A DNA stretch of 27,070 nt from JAAZFZ01 sp035647435 (lineage in GTDB: Bacteria > Bacillota > Clostridia > Oscillospirales > Acutalibacteraceae): positions 1 through 27,070 of the forward strand of contig DASRNM010000062.1 in NCBI GenBank assembly GCA_035647435.1. Reading direction: 5' to 3'. A program made the position numbers and the translations under genes. The notes below the pieces were generated by a model. It made no database searches. It saw nothing but the letters and a program-made list of their open reading frames with translations, and was not told the origin of the DNA. Positions 12,601 to 18,892 of this stretch are shown here, one piece after another; the stretch's first letter is position 1, and each line of letters begins with the position of its first letter.

Positions 12601-15600
12601 CAGAACTATATTTTGAATCAAGTTATTGGGGTGCAAATAATGCAGCATACCCCTACCTCAAGGCGTTCTTTAGCGAGGGAGTATCTAACTGGATTAAATA
12701 CCCTGCGGTTTTAAGTGTTATAGCCGTTACACCCGACGAAAGGGATGAATCGGCAAACGATGGGCTTGGTATTTCTATGGCTCTTCAAATGCCCTCAACG
12801 CTCACAATTACAGGAACAGAATATAATCTTGAATGGACACAGGCTCAGGGTGCAGGCTCAGGGATAATTAGCCTTGGCAACAATGTTTATGCACCGATAA
12901 GAACTGCAAACATAGGGCAGTCGATGGACCTCATAGTCTATGTTGAAAATAACGAAGAATACGGCAGCAGAGAGTATAACCGTCAGTGTGCTGATATGAT
13001 GGGCACGCAGACTAACCCGTACTTAGTTTCAACTAAGCTTGATGTACAGCATATAGGTCAGGCATCACCCTCAGGCAATTATCCAAACCTGTATGACCAA
13101 TGGATTTCACCGATTGATGCTCAAGGCAGAAATTATACAAGCAAAGTGCATTATAGGTTGATGGGTGATGTCGATATGACTATGGATGTTACTCTCGCAG
13201 ATAACGGCAGCGGTGGATACAATATCACCGTTCAAGAAAGGCAAGAGGGAGAGTATTATAGCACAGACGGTTCTTCGATTCCCGCAATTCCAATAGGAGC
13301 GGACCTCGGTGTTTATGATCTTACAACTCCCGAACCGTATGATAAGGTTACATATCAAGGCATGTCAATTGACGGTTATGATTATAAGATTAAAAACTTT
13401 ACATTTACAATGCCGCTCATTGATACTCTTGACGTGAAATCAGAGATTAAGAATATATTGTTCGACAATATTTCAATAAAAAGTGATAAAGGCATGAATG
13501 TTTCACTTATAAAGATAAACTATGGCTTTGTTGACGGTGTGACTATCAGAAACACAGGTGAAGAATCAAGAGTGTTCTCAACGAGTGCAAAAAATGCCGC
13601 GGGATTAGTGCTAAACAATTACGGAAGTATTAAGAATTCAGTTTCTGATGTTACAATAGTTGCAGATTCAAATATCGGTGGTATAGCTGCAACGAACAAC
13701 GGCGGTACTATCGAGAGATGTGTTTCCGCTTGCGATATAACAACAGATGCTGTCGGCAACTCAAACATTGGTGGATTTGTAGGCACTAACACAAACGGTG
13801 GCATTATTTCCGACAGCTTGTCGTTTGGCTCCATACAGCTTAAGAGTGGCTCAACCGCTCAAAAAGTCGGGGGCTTCGTAGGTGTGAACCAAAGCAGTAT
13901 CACAAACGCCTATTCAAGAACTAACACTGAGGGGTATGATATAGTCGGAGCATTTGCCGGTGAAAACAGTGGCAACATTAAAAATGCATATGCCGCAGGT
14001 AGAGCGACTGTAACTAATATATCATCAACACAGGATTCTGCATTTTCGGGCCTAACAGATTCACAGGCAACCGAAACCGATATAGTGTTTGACAAGGCAA
14101 TGTCAGGTTCTTCACTTCATGAGGTGTTTGAGAATGCTGCAAAGACTGAAGATATGTTAACACTCAATGACTTTAGTGAAACCACAAAAGAAAACTTCGT
14201 GATTGATGAAGAAAACGGCGCTTATCCACAGCTTAACAATATCGTCAACATCACACAGGTTGATTCATCAACAATGCAGGGCGATTACGAGTTGCTCAAA
14301 TCAAGGATTTTAAAGACCTATTCACAATTAAGTGTATATTCTATAAACACGGCACACGGTCAATACATTGACACTCTTGCTTTGGGCAGCAAAAATATAT
14401 TAAGCAATGACATCGATGTAGTGTGGAGTGCTAACAAGCCTGCAATCATTATCGGTCAGGGCAATGTTCTCACTGTGCCTAATACTCAAGGCACTGCAGT
14501 GCTTAAAGCCTCAATGAGTGTTGAGACTAACGAATACACTCAGGAGAAAATACAAGTCAACGCCTATTTGCCGATTGGCTACGGCGGATATAATCCGAAC
14601 TTTGCGACCGAATTAACTGAATATGGCGATGGCACATCAACAGACCCATATCTGATTAATGACTTGACGTCATTCTCATATTTGCCCTATTATGCAACCG
14701 AAGTTAACACATCTTACAAGTTAATCAATGATATTGACTTTGAGGGTGCGTCTGTTGATATCGAAAGGTTTGAGGGCAACTTCGACGGCGGATATTGCAC
14801 AATAAGCAATTACACCGTCGGCAGCAATAACAACGGCTTATTCGGGAATATTATTGACGGCTCGGTGACAAGGCTTTCCTTGTTGGGTGTAAAGTTAACG
14901 AAAGTAATTGAAGAAGCTCAACGAGCACAACATTTTGGGTTGTTGGCAGGGAGCATAAACGGTGCAGATTCATACATTTCAGATTGCTCAGTTATCGGTG
15001 AAATAAACATTTCTGCCGTTGATTCACAACCACTTGCTTATATTGGTGGTCTGGTCGGTTATACCGGTCCGGGTGTCGAAATAGATGACTGTGCGACTTC
15101 GGGCAGAGTACTCTGCACAATTGAAAACAGCGACAACGCCATAGGCGGAGTTGTAGGCTATGCGGATACAACAAATTTATCAGACCTACTTTCAACCTCA
15201 TATGTTTTAGGTGAGGGAGATATAGGCGGTATTGTTGGCGGTTTAAAAAATTCTTCGGCTCTTTCAAGAGGCGTGTTTGCGGGCACAGCGTTGGATTCTT
15301 CAATCAGAACTGCCTATGTTAAAGGTGCAAATAATAATGTTGCCAACATTGTCGGCAGTTGTGAGGGTAATATCAACACTGTGTATTATGATAAAAGCAT
15401 GGCGCTTAGCAACAGCTTTATTGGCAAACTTGAAAGTGAAACAAACAGTATTAGCAACTTATATAGCCTTGATACAGGCAACTTGGTTAGCGAGAGTATC
15501 AGCGGTTGGGTTAATGTTACAGGCGATTACCCGGTACCTGCAGGCTTGACAAACGGTGACATAGGTAGCCTATTCGAATCTGCAATTTCATTTATTGCGA

Positions 15601-16283
15601 TGCCAGTTGAGCTTATCTCAAATAACGGTAAACCTACAATTACACATACATACCAAATCCAAATTCCGTTGCAAACGAGCTTAGGTAGCGCAGTGACGGC
15701 AACCGAAATTCCGAGATTCAATCAAAATCAATTAGCAAAATCTTTAACCGCATTTGGCACATTGTTTACACTTCCCGATGATTTAATGGATATTTCCGAT
15801 GTTTATACGGTAGTTTCATTCACAATCGGTAGCGGTGCAACCAGATATGTTGAACCGAGGCTAACGAGAACAATCAATGTGGGCTACACATTGGTCAATT
15901 CTTCACAAAGCACTCAGCTTGACAGTCAAACGGTCGGGATTTTGCTTAAAAATAACCATGGTGGAACAATTACAACTGCTTCGAACATATTTACAAACTG
16001 TACCGAACTGAAAAAACCGGTATTTGAGTATATCACCATTTCATCAAACGGGTTCTATATCGGCGAGTTTCTGCCAAAGGGGTACCGATATAAGGTAAGT
16101 CTTGAAACCTCTCCAAATGTTTTTAATGTATGCAGTAATGAGGTCAAGAGCGAGTATGGTATTTTTGTAGATGTTTCATCGATAACCGATACAAACTATA
16201 TCTCTATAAAAATTGAAATAGTAGAAATAACACCTTCTGTATGGGGTTTGAACAGAGTCTGGAGCAGTGTTGAAGATTTATAA
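696..16283 (+). CDS. Giant secreted GLUG-repeat (beta-helix) surface protein, 5,195 aa
   Basis: This single open frame has a Sec-type signal peptide: basic MKNK, a hydrophobic core to about residue 25, and VYA or ASA cleavage options at about 27-32. The body holds about nine modules starting near residues 100, 685, 1050, 1763, 2383, 2999, 3526, 4102 and 4643. Most open with a GxGTxxNPYxI-like header, then a line such as FxGxFDGxGxxI, then many GLUG-type strands (YVGGLVG, TGGIVG, GGFVG), commonly followed by an (I/V)xNC turn. GLUG repeats (Pfam GLUG family) are typical of bacterial surface adhesins predicted to form right-handed beta-helices. Beta-rich spacers separate modules. The last 250 or so residues are a non-GLUG domain ending in VWGLNRVW. 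No LPXTG signal, C-terminal membrane helix, SLH or choline-binding repeat was seen. It is followed after 34 bases by the SipW/TasA-like genes, which suggests a shared surface structure. Ligand is unknown. Confidence 0.9.
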   Translation: MKNKILIRLIVMLLSASILLSSTGVYAIIASAEGLNKSLTSTTVTQNDSTTDSSETDQFDKDTKTTAEVETEGGQLTPKGAKVVTEGGVIATQSMGSVTWVGTGTELNPYQVSSLEHFLSIQSLINNTSSSNKYFILTQNMDFSSFDYRAFYSPDSYSNEQLPNYNGFRSFISLNPLLAQLYPNEIFFELDGNGKTVSGINIKNTGFSTSGIFGYLSENTVIKDLTFSDCRTLSSSLTAAVSSVIAVQNAGTITNCNFESLELEITSTNGFFASSVELAIGNGEYNLLAGNSVITGSNLGTISDCTATDVTLKVDSTRKYISIVAGQNSSTISNVTVEGVKITSTSSNQTTATTTYTGVITGYNNSTGDVVDCYVDLPGSGTTPVTKNITYGATVGGVAGYNDGSVTGCTVQGSVSNTESATSTNYNMSGINLFGGIVAENNGTVSNCSALDIGMYFSNNANTTIYGGIVGKNTSLIAVSNCVASGDMGDTGYAGYTTIQTGGIIGQATSQTLVSNCYALVSLSMYARDIGAIIGRAGNVNMLTNCYWSSSISGRNNPCTYKDSQLFNNDMDANVKFINVGVNSTAINTKANVVPTWGSATVSLDTTTPFTLKNGTDMSISSTGSDFTVTGGSNSGVYDEVKFKVDIVLPSGVGAQSNTEISQGLSVKVLQTSTAAANAGQSYSNPIIITDSNEFSLINQVSYANYKLGNNFTVPAGWNPLVFYGTLNGDGKTITTNSILFTGIYGKRNGNTATQGWENSPENLKYGYINGLNVTLNSAIPGAIFGRALNATFDSINLDATGSGWIDVSNSGIGSFVDVFEGNNYAVDCMTDIDIYIKQKSLSNIGAFTGNADGNVCVIDNCGSSSDILKGTNYDNTSGTPSGIGGFIGVASSNAVISNCFASGLIESETFNHVVIGRINGSPTLSNIYWSLNSNDESVQPVATPASTTQNFIKWMFNESSGTVAEGGTSYVTLSMPQNINAFNNVSLSDLDISVEDSSYVTITNTEFIDANNVKITFAAASETFNTTLTVNHKATGLNARIGILTGLSRSQDNYYLIETREDLIYLNENYPQLSTDPSYGYLVSANFRVCGDIDMSGYTFNPMGALNYISNHSEYSGHFEGDTKPGGAKYTISNLSISSGAMFQVVRGCTISNLSFKNVDVNSNVAYTAVFAGYMYGDCTFEDIDLNNVSIETSATYAGVFAGMGDASSTCVISGVTVNGVAIDAGTNNYVGGFIGSFVGSSLRIGADSLTSVVEPDVSVTDISINGSEYVGGLVGMMGSNFNSSGFSTTAIGTLVVNGVNIEKSQESSNKCEISGAGYVGGLVGVATVTASSILKDSTIKDTIISNTSTIAVTTGLTGGIAGAFMGTIENCDLIDSEVSGCVVAGIIARTASISNTVTIQDCDVLGNSTISSSAANNTSASGIMGQHNRNKDVTIENCNVGSGVSIQGGYYNAGVLGAHNALAFNANSKVRILSCKSYAQIYSGSVTGAAATGGIVGVINIINSLSITDCVVGGNIYGATNTGGIIGYTNTGTTSFNAATSMDGYVVNNCYIAAPLRNIEGSSSNTKGKIVGNSSSGNFVNNNTIDTAFQSCVFSSYPDSVSAAFGKSEVMGYLNSINCYVDVNKPSKKYIHGSSDYVELNNEIATKSVNITNLSDSSLVSHFSFVTDQGKNGWFVKDSETLTINSATLDGNGNPSSIELTAIEANNNNSVYIDYLSTQATKADSTIMSISDPQMNGESSFDPFVLQISIPVNCNIQDILIGNGTDINPYQILTKSNAITVADIIIENQEKFDDGLIPEIPYIYVKLATNLHYESTEQFKPFGTDNIPFYGEFDGQENTISGVSGFYTSGINWAIFANAKDSVIKNLSVEDFSIILNNPDPEAYTSYAGSVLAYGANVTLENITANNISISNFEVAGGIAGHVHVVLLTGASVFKDITVQGVSINALDAAGGVAGEFIGTMGDDSLPSGYDITIQAGTDELGQTITNTIKGERHAGGIVGLSRRMNSGDSTISSYNKIMVSDTVITAFYSSTLTSTTVCAGGILGYLRNNNDEASFSDCYVDESVLIYGSYTNISLGGVIGISSTLTGSIAFANTKSFAKVNNNSTSTSAQATSAGGFLGGVRNPQVLTIVDCVASGTVSSKVNAGGVVGKIILSSGEASDFTMTGAVASMIENTVVSAKVVGVTGTGILIGEISEASTVFPDSLSGLDYTVEPFKNVYYSSYKNAADFVGNGYLSTAQSYLLNGVSTSFTKAYYNLNSIEYEGGLFILGNDWQLVEGADIEFVDHNNIVFDTLITGSYQSFIADGNVSFEIDPIRTSSGDNAGEYKTLTAEDVLLEEFNAFNAGDHVMRSIIEDSAGEMVLRYTNGLQLSLGIVAFSTLDGNGSLLNPFILRNANHFTLLNVYPDRHFKLGADINFSLEDNWTPASTFSGTFDGYYEGTHYKIENLVISEETGTKNVGLFGQVSGANATVSNVTFNNLSVTGYNNIGSVAGSLTLGATLDNIVVNNSEIKCLSSSAASIAFAVNVGGIVGYADHTSVISGCTLNSTGIDTKMVTTAGNHLMFYNTGGIAGTAMFIDNCEVSGSSSNPTNIVGTAVGGILGAPTYNDNVTTVINPTVTGCELTGNVNLAGTNVGGIMGYIHYTTLKDYKITISGCVVGNDVVISDDDNASNFFAYYGTGGILGAANMSFSNASIKSVKIFDCQSYAQIDSKFSTGGIIGIMYNTFFQSGGEQQFKVYDCVGGGTIINTSNNFTSMAKYSGAIIGGIVKYSSNIIENPVSYIDNCISSATLTSTGTALTGFVVGSVSTAMLGTGVLATNVFKDIYYSSYQQRDSSNEMYQPFGNDSYDINSELIDVSFNTDSETAQTPSFMVKNFAQENPGAGFDIIAITPLISGLPIQTTYTLPVSIKPKDGVDLGLVSSDAEFNNYLTAAGINVTLQGFTLDQGGASMFDIGSQPAVYEDVNSATVTPNSEGAGYIEAVLTGGLKIGVMVVSFAIEGAGTLNDPFLVNNPQTLKIISDMPFNFYWEQTQDIVISESDYDSPDGIFYNDGKGFAPIGTKANVFDGHYDGKGYFIRGLYINRPNQTDVGLFGHVGANAGLKNIHVEISEQEGLSGITGYNNVGGLVGNYCSSEIIENCSVSYGAINGEWSIGGLVGYLDGNVSGCFTTSTVYSSSTITLELNDIIYATAGGIAGIVMSSGLNPSEIKNSFSTSLVHAHALSGGLAGYVRDSHSIVIENCFFNGSVSMRASISQGEGKPILLGDHSSINSGNVTAKNIYVAATNAHYSDKARLFNSAIEPGSGNIYYDSSMLGVLDNNNPTFIQAINTKLLTSGIAPAGFTAQSWKFVDGSYPILKMSDIYSRAFSVLSCVPIEYDQRDLSNGGVLDGIMFPMKVKSSIDISMVSESTVGMTAELNATSSIYSASFAARVDYKNYTDTAPYSVEYDTQLYGNGSNRSTDLLFKNGNGSITTYRNVFGKTEHPTIKYQTMRTPVATYSFSAAGVKATRDVRIPYVDETNEGSKTYHYYFSTERQLRAINEKDTVEPVGSKFAYYREALNLKDTNNSDKIIYVHITGDIELSDKAFKVIYNFKGRSFNGHGSKISNLTINQSGEVGFFQNLSYPVSGNNRMIIENLVFEKSTVIGTDNVGTLAGSIDEGVVVKNCSVVYDGENNNFVMGRNYVGGLIGKSNGYIGYDYTYSSGQYKYIEAKQSSGVNVDVEGQNFVGGFVGYATKAISNCYSNGSVIGEFKSDSITYTDGGNVYEEPRGVGGFVGVLKSKATSSFSSSNVLVDYIDPNADYNKMGVGGFAGYISDEGEISSAVFSSGNVHAKGIAQNLYHIEFGVGGLVGVTDSTILSCYSSSTIIVDYGSAITTNATLGVGGVLGIANSQLQDSYSSGSVQRLNHIDPIGTKTIGGVIGNAKGGLSYSQLYFDILNNTDQNLTAIGGVADTGLIKGVETRGFFGSTINETELYFESSYWGANNAAYPYLKAFFSEGVSNWIKYPAVLSVIAVTPDERDESANDGLGISMALQMPSTLTITGTEYNLEWTQAQGAGSGIISLGNNVYAPIRTANIGQSMDLIVYVENNEEYGSREYNRQCADMMGTQTNPYLVSTKLDVQHIGQASPSGNYPNLYDQWISPIDAQGRNYTSKVHYRLMGDVDMTMDVTLADNGSGGYNITVQERQEGEYYSTDGSSIPAIPIGADLGVYDLTTPEPYDKVTYQGMSIDGYDYKIKNFTFTMPLIDTLDVKSEIKNILFDNISIKSDKGMNVSLIKINYGFVDGVTIRNTGEESRVFSTSAKNAAGLVLNNYGSIKNSVSDVTIVADSNIGGIAATNNGGTIERCVSACDITTDAVGNSNIGGFVGTNTNGGIISDSLSFGSIQLKSGSTAQKVGGFVGVNQSSITNAYSRTNTEGYDIVGAFAGENSGNIKNAYAAGRATVTNISSTQDSAFSGLTDSQATETDIVFDKAMSGSSLHEVFENAAKTEDMLTLNDFSETTKENFVIDEENGAYPQLNNIVNITQVDSSTMQGDYELLKSRILKTYSQLSVYSINTAHGQYIDTLALGSKNILSNDIDVVWSANKPAIIIGQGNVLTVPNTQGTAVLKASMSVETNEYTQEKIQVNAYLPIGYGGYNPNFATELTEYGDGTSTDPYLINDLTSFSYLPYYATEVNTSYKLINDIDFEGASVDIERFEGNFDGGYCTISNYTVGSNNNGLFGNIIDGSVTRLSLLGVKLTKVIEEAQRAQHFGLLAGSINGADSYISDCSVIGEINISAVDSQPLAYIGGLVGYTGPGVEIDDCATSGRVLCTIENSDNAIGGVVGYADTTNLSDLLSTSYVLGEGDIGGIVGGLKNSSALSRGVFAGTALDSSIRTAYVKGANNNVANIVGSCEGNINTVYYDKSMALSNSFIGKLESETNSISNLYSLDTGNLVSESISGWVNVTGDYPVPAGLTNGDIGSLFESAISFIAMPVELISNNGKPTITHTYQIQIPLQTSLGSAVTATEIPRFNQNQLAKSLTAFGTLFTLPDDLMDISDVYTVVSFTIGSGATRYVEPRLTRTINVGYTLVNSSQSTQLDSQTVGILLKNNHGGTITTASNIFTNCTELKKPVFEYITISSNGFYIGEFLPKGYRYKVSLETSPNVFNVCSNEVKSEYGIFVDVSSITDTNYISIKIEIVEITPSVWGLNRVWSSVEDL
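3840..9200 (+). repeat. Related large modules 3-5 inside the giant protein gene
   Basis: At protein level three consecutive modules of about 600-700 residues share an ordered set of landmarks. These are a CxSYAQIxS...TGGI(V/I)G strand (near 5120 and 8805, with a weaker SFAKVNN form near 6990), a following DCV(V/A/G)xG strand (near 5230, 7095 and 8915), and in two of them FK(N/D)(V/I)YYSSY just before the spacer (near 7350 and 9160). This suggests origin by segmental duplication. The DNA copies are strongly diverged and no long exact repeat was noticed by eye. Confidence 0.6.
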
Positions 16284-16317
16284 GCCCATTTTCAAAGAAT
16301 GAGTGGGAGCTGAAGTA

Positions 16318-17004
16318 ATGGTCCAAAGTAAAACGATTTATAAAAACCTGATACTGGCTATTGTTACAGCTGCAGCATTTGTGGCTGTAACAGTGGCATG
16401 GTTCGTTGCGACCTCTGGGCAAAGCCGAGTTGAGGCTATAGAAGCCCACGCACCACCTAAGGACTATCAGATTACATACTATGCGGCTGTTGATAAAAAC
16501 AAAGATGACATAATTAGTGGCGCTGAAACCTATGAGGAGATTGTTCGGGGAGAGCCTATGGACATTGTTATGATGCCAGGCAAAACTTATTTTTTTAGAA
16601 TAGATTTACTTTCTTACAAGCGATATGAATTCAGCTTGCTTTTAGATAATGTCTTTGTACAAATTGATGAGGAGTCGGCTCTTACTGCTAAAGATATATA
16701 TGACGCAATAAAAATTAGCATTAGCTGCACATCTGCGTCGGGGCCGTCAATCACTCCCCGTGCAAATGGGGTTTTGACTGATTATATCCTTGATTATACA
16801 GGCACACCGGAGATTCCCGTGGAAGGGACACTAAGCGCGAAGCTTGTTCCGACATTTCAATTGAATATCGGTCAGGCGGTCAGCGTTTACTACGAAATCG
16901 GGTTAGATGGCAGCGATGCCTCTCTTCACTTGACTCAGGGATTTCAAGGTGCCAAAGTTAATGTTGATAATCTTTCGTATCAAGCGGTTTTGATTGAGGA
17001 TTAG
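16318..17004 (+). CDS. SipW-dependent-type (TasA/camelysin-like) exported protein 1
   Basis: The 228-residue product starts with a basic segment and a hydrophobic stretch (about residues 11-27) ending in AWFVATSG. This resembles the cognate SipW-type signal region of TasA and camelysin-like proteins, in which an aromatic pair follows the hydrophobic core. ATG at 16318 is preferred over an in-frame GTG at 16303 because GGGAG at 16305-16309 lies eight bases before the ATG. The mature part is beta-rich. Residues 59-70 (DKNKDDIISGAE) fit an EF-hand/dockerin-like calcium loop. It sits 34 bases after the giant gene and 24 bases before the first signal peptidase, so it is probably a substrate of one of the local peptidases. 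It could be a fibre subunit or an accessory protein. Overall similarity to TasA is not obvious beyond the signal region. Confidence 0.7.
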   Translation: MVQSKTIYKNLILAIVTAAAFVAVTVAWFVATSGQSRVEAIEAHAPPKDYQITYYAAVDKNKDDIISGAETYEEIVRGEPMDIVMMPGKTYFFRIDLLSYKRYEFSLLLDNVFVQIDEESALTAKDIYDAIKISISCTSASGPSITPRANGVLTDYILDYTGTPEIPVEGTLSAKLVPTFQLNIGQAVSVYYEIGLDGSDASLHLTQGFQGAKVNVDNLSYQAVLIED

Positions 17005-17028
17005 AAATGAGTTTTAGGAGCACTTAAC

Positions 17029-17664
17029 TTGAAAAAAATCACATTAAAAAAAGTGATCTCGATAGCCCTTAATGTTCTGGTTTCAATCACATTTGCCTTA
17101 GGTGTTTTTACGATTATTAAAGTGGTAATAACAGAAGACAATGCCGTTCCAAATGTTTTTGGTATAAGCTTGTTGCGTGTAACAACGAGCAGCATGAAGC
17201 CTGAGTTAGTGGTTGACGATTTGATTGTGGTGAAAAGTATTGACGCAAAACGCTTAATTATTGGGGATATCATCAGCTTTTATTCAGACGACCCAAGTCT
17301 TAAGGAAAACAAATCGGTTAATACCCACAGAATAACACAGATTAAAACAGACGAAGATGACCAGCTTGTGTTCACAACAAAGGGCGATGCAAACGAGCAA
17401 GAGGATGACTACCCCGTCAACGAAAAAAAGCTTATAGGAAAAGTTGTTTATAGAAGCAAGCTGCTCAACAAGCTAATAGTTTTTGCTCAAGATAAATCTA
17501 TATTTTTTGCTTTTCTAATAGTACCGTTGGTTGTTATAATGGTTATTGAATTTTCAAATTTATTTCGAATTATTATAGAAAAAAAGCACGACAAGAGTGC
17601 TGAAGATGAGAGCAAAAGCTTGAAAACTCGAGAGGAAGAAGAACAAGCTGATGACAAAGAATAA
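17029..17664 (+). CDS. sipW: SipW-like (ER-type) signal peptidase I, copy A
   Basis: This 211-residue membrane protease of the S26 family cleaves signal peptides at the outer membrane face. An N-terminal helix (about residues 9-33) is followed by the catalytic Ser55 in TSSM, His100 in NTHRI (ER/SipW-type enzymes use His where classical bacterial enzymes use Lys), and conserved TKGDAN with Asp120. A second helix (about 158-178) and a charged Glu/Lys/Asp tail follow. Translation starts at TTG 17029, supported by AGGAG at 17016-17020 with an eight-base spacer. The 3' end overlaps the next peptidase gene by 14 bases. The long acidic C-terminal cytoplasmic tail is absent from copies B and C. The neighbours with SipW-type signals are the likely substrates. 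The symbol marks the family, not proven orthology. Confidence 0.88.
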   Translation: MKKITLKKVISIALNVLVSITFALGVFTIIKVVITEDNAVPNVFGISLLRVTTSSMKPELVVDDLIVVKSIDAKRLIIGDIISFYSDDPSLKENKSVNTHRITQIKTDEDDQLVFTTKGDANEQEDDYPVNEKKLIGKVVYRSKLLNKLIVFAQDKSIFFAFLIVPLVVIMVIEFSNLFRIIIEKKHDKSAEDESKSLKTREEEEQADDKE

Positions 17665-18157
17665 GCGTGCAGGCAGTGTTGTTATGACGGGGATAATAGT
17701 TTTGTTCACTGTTATGCTATTTATGTTGAGCGTGCCTTTGCTTTTTGGGTTTAAACTGTATTATGTTTCTACCGGAAGCATGGAAAAAACAATAAAGCAG
17801 GGCAGTATGGTTGTTGTTGAAAAAGTTGATTTTAAAGATATAAAGGTAAGAGATATTTTGACTTTTGAGGGTAAAGGGAAGAATTCATCATTTACTCACA
17901 GAGTGGTTGAAATAAATGAAGAATATGAGTATTTTCTCACCAAAGGCGATGCCTCAGAAGTGAATGATCCGAAGCCGACAAAATATGAGCATGTCGTCGG
18001 CAGAGTAGTTTATTCAATTTCCTATGTCGGGTTTTTACCAAAGCTGATGGATTCAACAATTTTTAGAATAATTGTCGGAGCAGTTTACATTTTGTGGATT
18101 TCATTAGAGATTGAGAATTATAAAACAAATCGCAGGAAAGCAGGGGGACAATCATGA
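17651..18157 (+). CDS. sipW: SipW-like (ER-type) signal peptidase I, copy B
   Basis: This 168-residue S26-family peptidase has an N-terminal helix (about residues 8-32), Ser43 in STGSM, His83 in FTHRVV, Asp100 in LTKGDAS, and a C-terminal helix (about 137-152) followed by a short basic tail. It starts inside the end of copy A (14-base overlap) and its TGA overlaps the ATG of the next gene by four bases. That arrangement indicates translational coupling across three genes. The immediately following exported protein (18154) is its most likely substrate by position, though that pairing is inference. It is clearly distinct in sequence from copies A and C, so this is not a recent duplication. Confidence 0.88.
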   Translation: MTKNKRAGSVVMTGIIVLFTVMLFMLSVPLLFGFKLYYVSTGSMEKTIKQGSMVVVEKVDFKDIKVRDILTFEGKGKNSSFTHRVVEINEEYEYFLTKGDASEVNDPKPTKYEHVVGRVVYSISYVGFLPKLMDSTIFRIIVGAVYILWISLEIENYKTNRRKAGGQS

Positions 18158-18885
18158 AAAAAAGGGCATTATGCATTTTGCTTTCAATATCGGTTCTTGC
18201 CTGTCTTGCGACAGTTAAGGGGACATTTGCATGGATATCATTTTCCGATGAAGTTAAGTCGCATACAATAGAAATCGGTCAGCTTAAATACGAATTGATT
18301 GGCGACCTTGGCTCAAACTATAAAAACAGTAACGGGAAGCACCTGATTGTACCCGGTGAGAACCTTATTGTGGTTCCAGTCGAAGATGAGAGTTCTACAA
18401 CCGCCCAAAGCACTGAGCCGACAGCCTATGAACATAGTCCGCTTATATTGCGCAACTATTCAACAGTAGATACTCAGCTCAGAATAAAGATAAATTATAC
18501 CCCTGTTCCCGACGTTATGGTTTATAAACTGGCCTATCAAAAGGCAGGGTCGGATAAAATTGAAGTGATTTTTCCGGCTGTTTACACTTTCAGTGGAGAT
18601 TTTTGGTATTATAATACTAAGACAGGTTCCAACTTGATACCTGCTGTTAATCCTCCATTAGTAACTTCAACGCAAGAAACAACAACAGGCGAAACTACCA
18701 CCGCAACCGCCGAACCTGCCCAAGAATGGTACGAGGACATTGTGATTATAAGAGACATCCATTATAAGGGCGGGGAATTCGATGAAACTGTTGAAGGGAA
18801 AGAAGTTAGTGTTACAATAACAATAGAGGTAAAACAGGCCGATTATATTGATTGGGTTCAATTTGCCCAATTAGAGTTGAATTAG
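18154..18885 (+). CDS. SipW-dependent-type (TasA/camelysin-like) exported protein 2
   Basis: This 243-residue protein has the most typical SipW-type signal region of the four: a basic start, a hydrophobic core to about residue 20, then GTFAWISFSDEV and ITxGxL-like spacing (HTIEIGQLKYEL). TasA, the major matrix fibre protein of Bacillus, and camelysin share this layout. The mature part is beta-rich and is interrupted by Thr/Glu-rich stretches (SSTTAQSTEPT near residues 82-92, and QETTTGETTTATAEPAQ near 174-190). These look like flexible, possibly glycosylated loops. The ATG overlaps the stop of peptidase B by four bases. It is a candidate fibre subunit or matrix protein. The exact role is not shown by sequence. 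Confidence 0.78.
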   Translation: MKKRALCILLSISVLACLATVKGTFAWISFSDEVKSHTIEIGQLKYELIGDLGSNYKNSNGKHLIVPGENLIVVPVEDESSTTAQSTEPTAYEHSPLILRNYSTVDTQLRIKINYTPVPDVMVYKLAYQKAGSDKIEVIFPAVYTFSGDFWYYNTKTGSNLIPAVNPPLVTSTQETTTGETTTATAEPAQEWYEDIVIIRDIHYKGGEFDETVEGKEVSVTITIEVKQADYIDWVQFAQLELN

Positions 18886-18892
18886 GTTGAAT

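Noticed and set aside
16071..16085. LPKGY near the end of the giant protein as a sortase signal
   Set aside because: It is not LPXTG, is followed by about 65 residues of beta-rich sequence, and lacks the hydrophobic helix and basic tail of a sorting signal.
16303..16317. GTG 16303 as the start of exported protein 1
   Set aside because: It would lie just before GGGAG, which fits ATG 16318 with an eight-base spacer. The added residues (MGAEV) do not improve the signal region.
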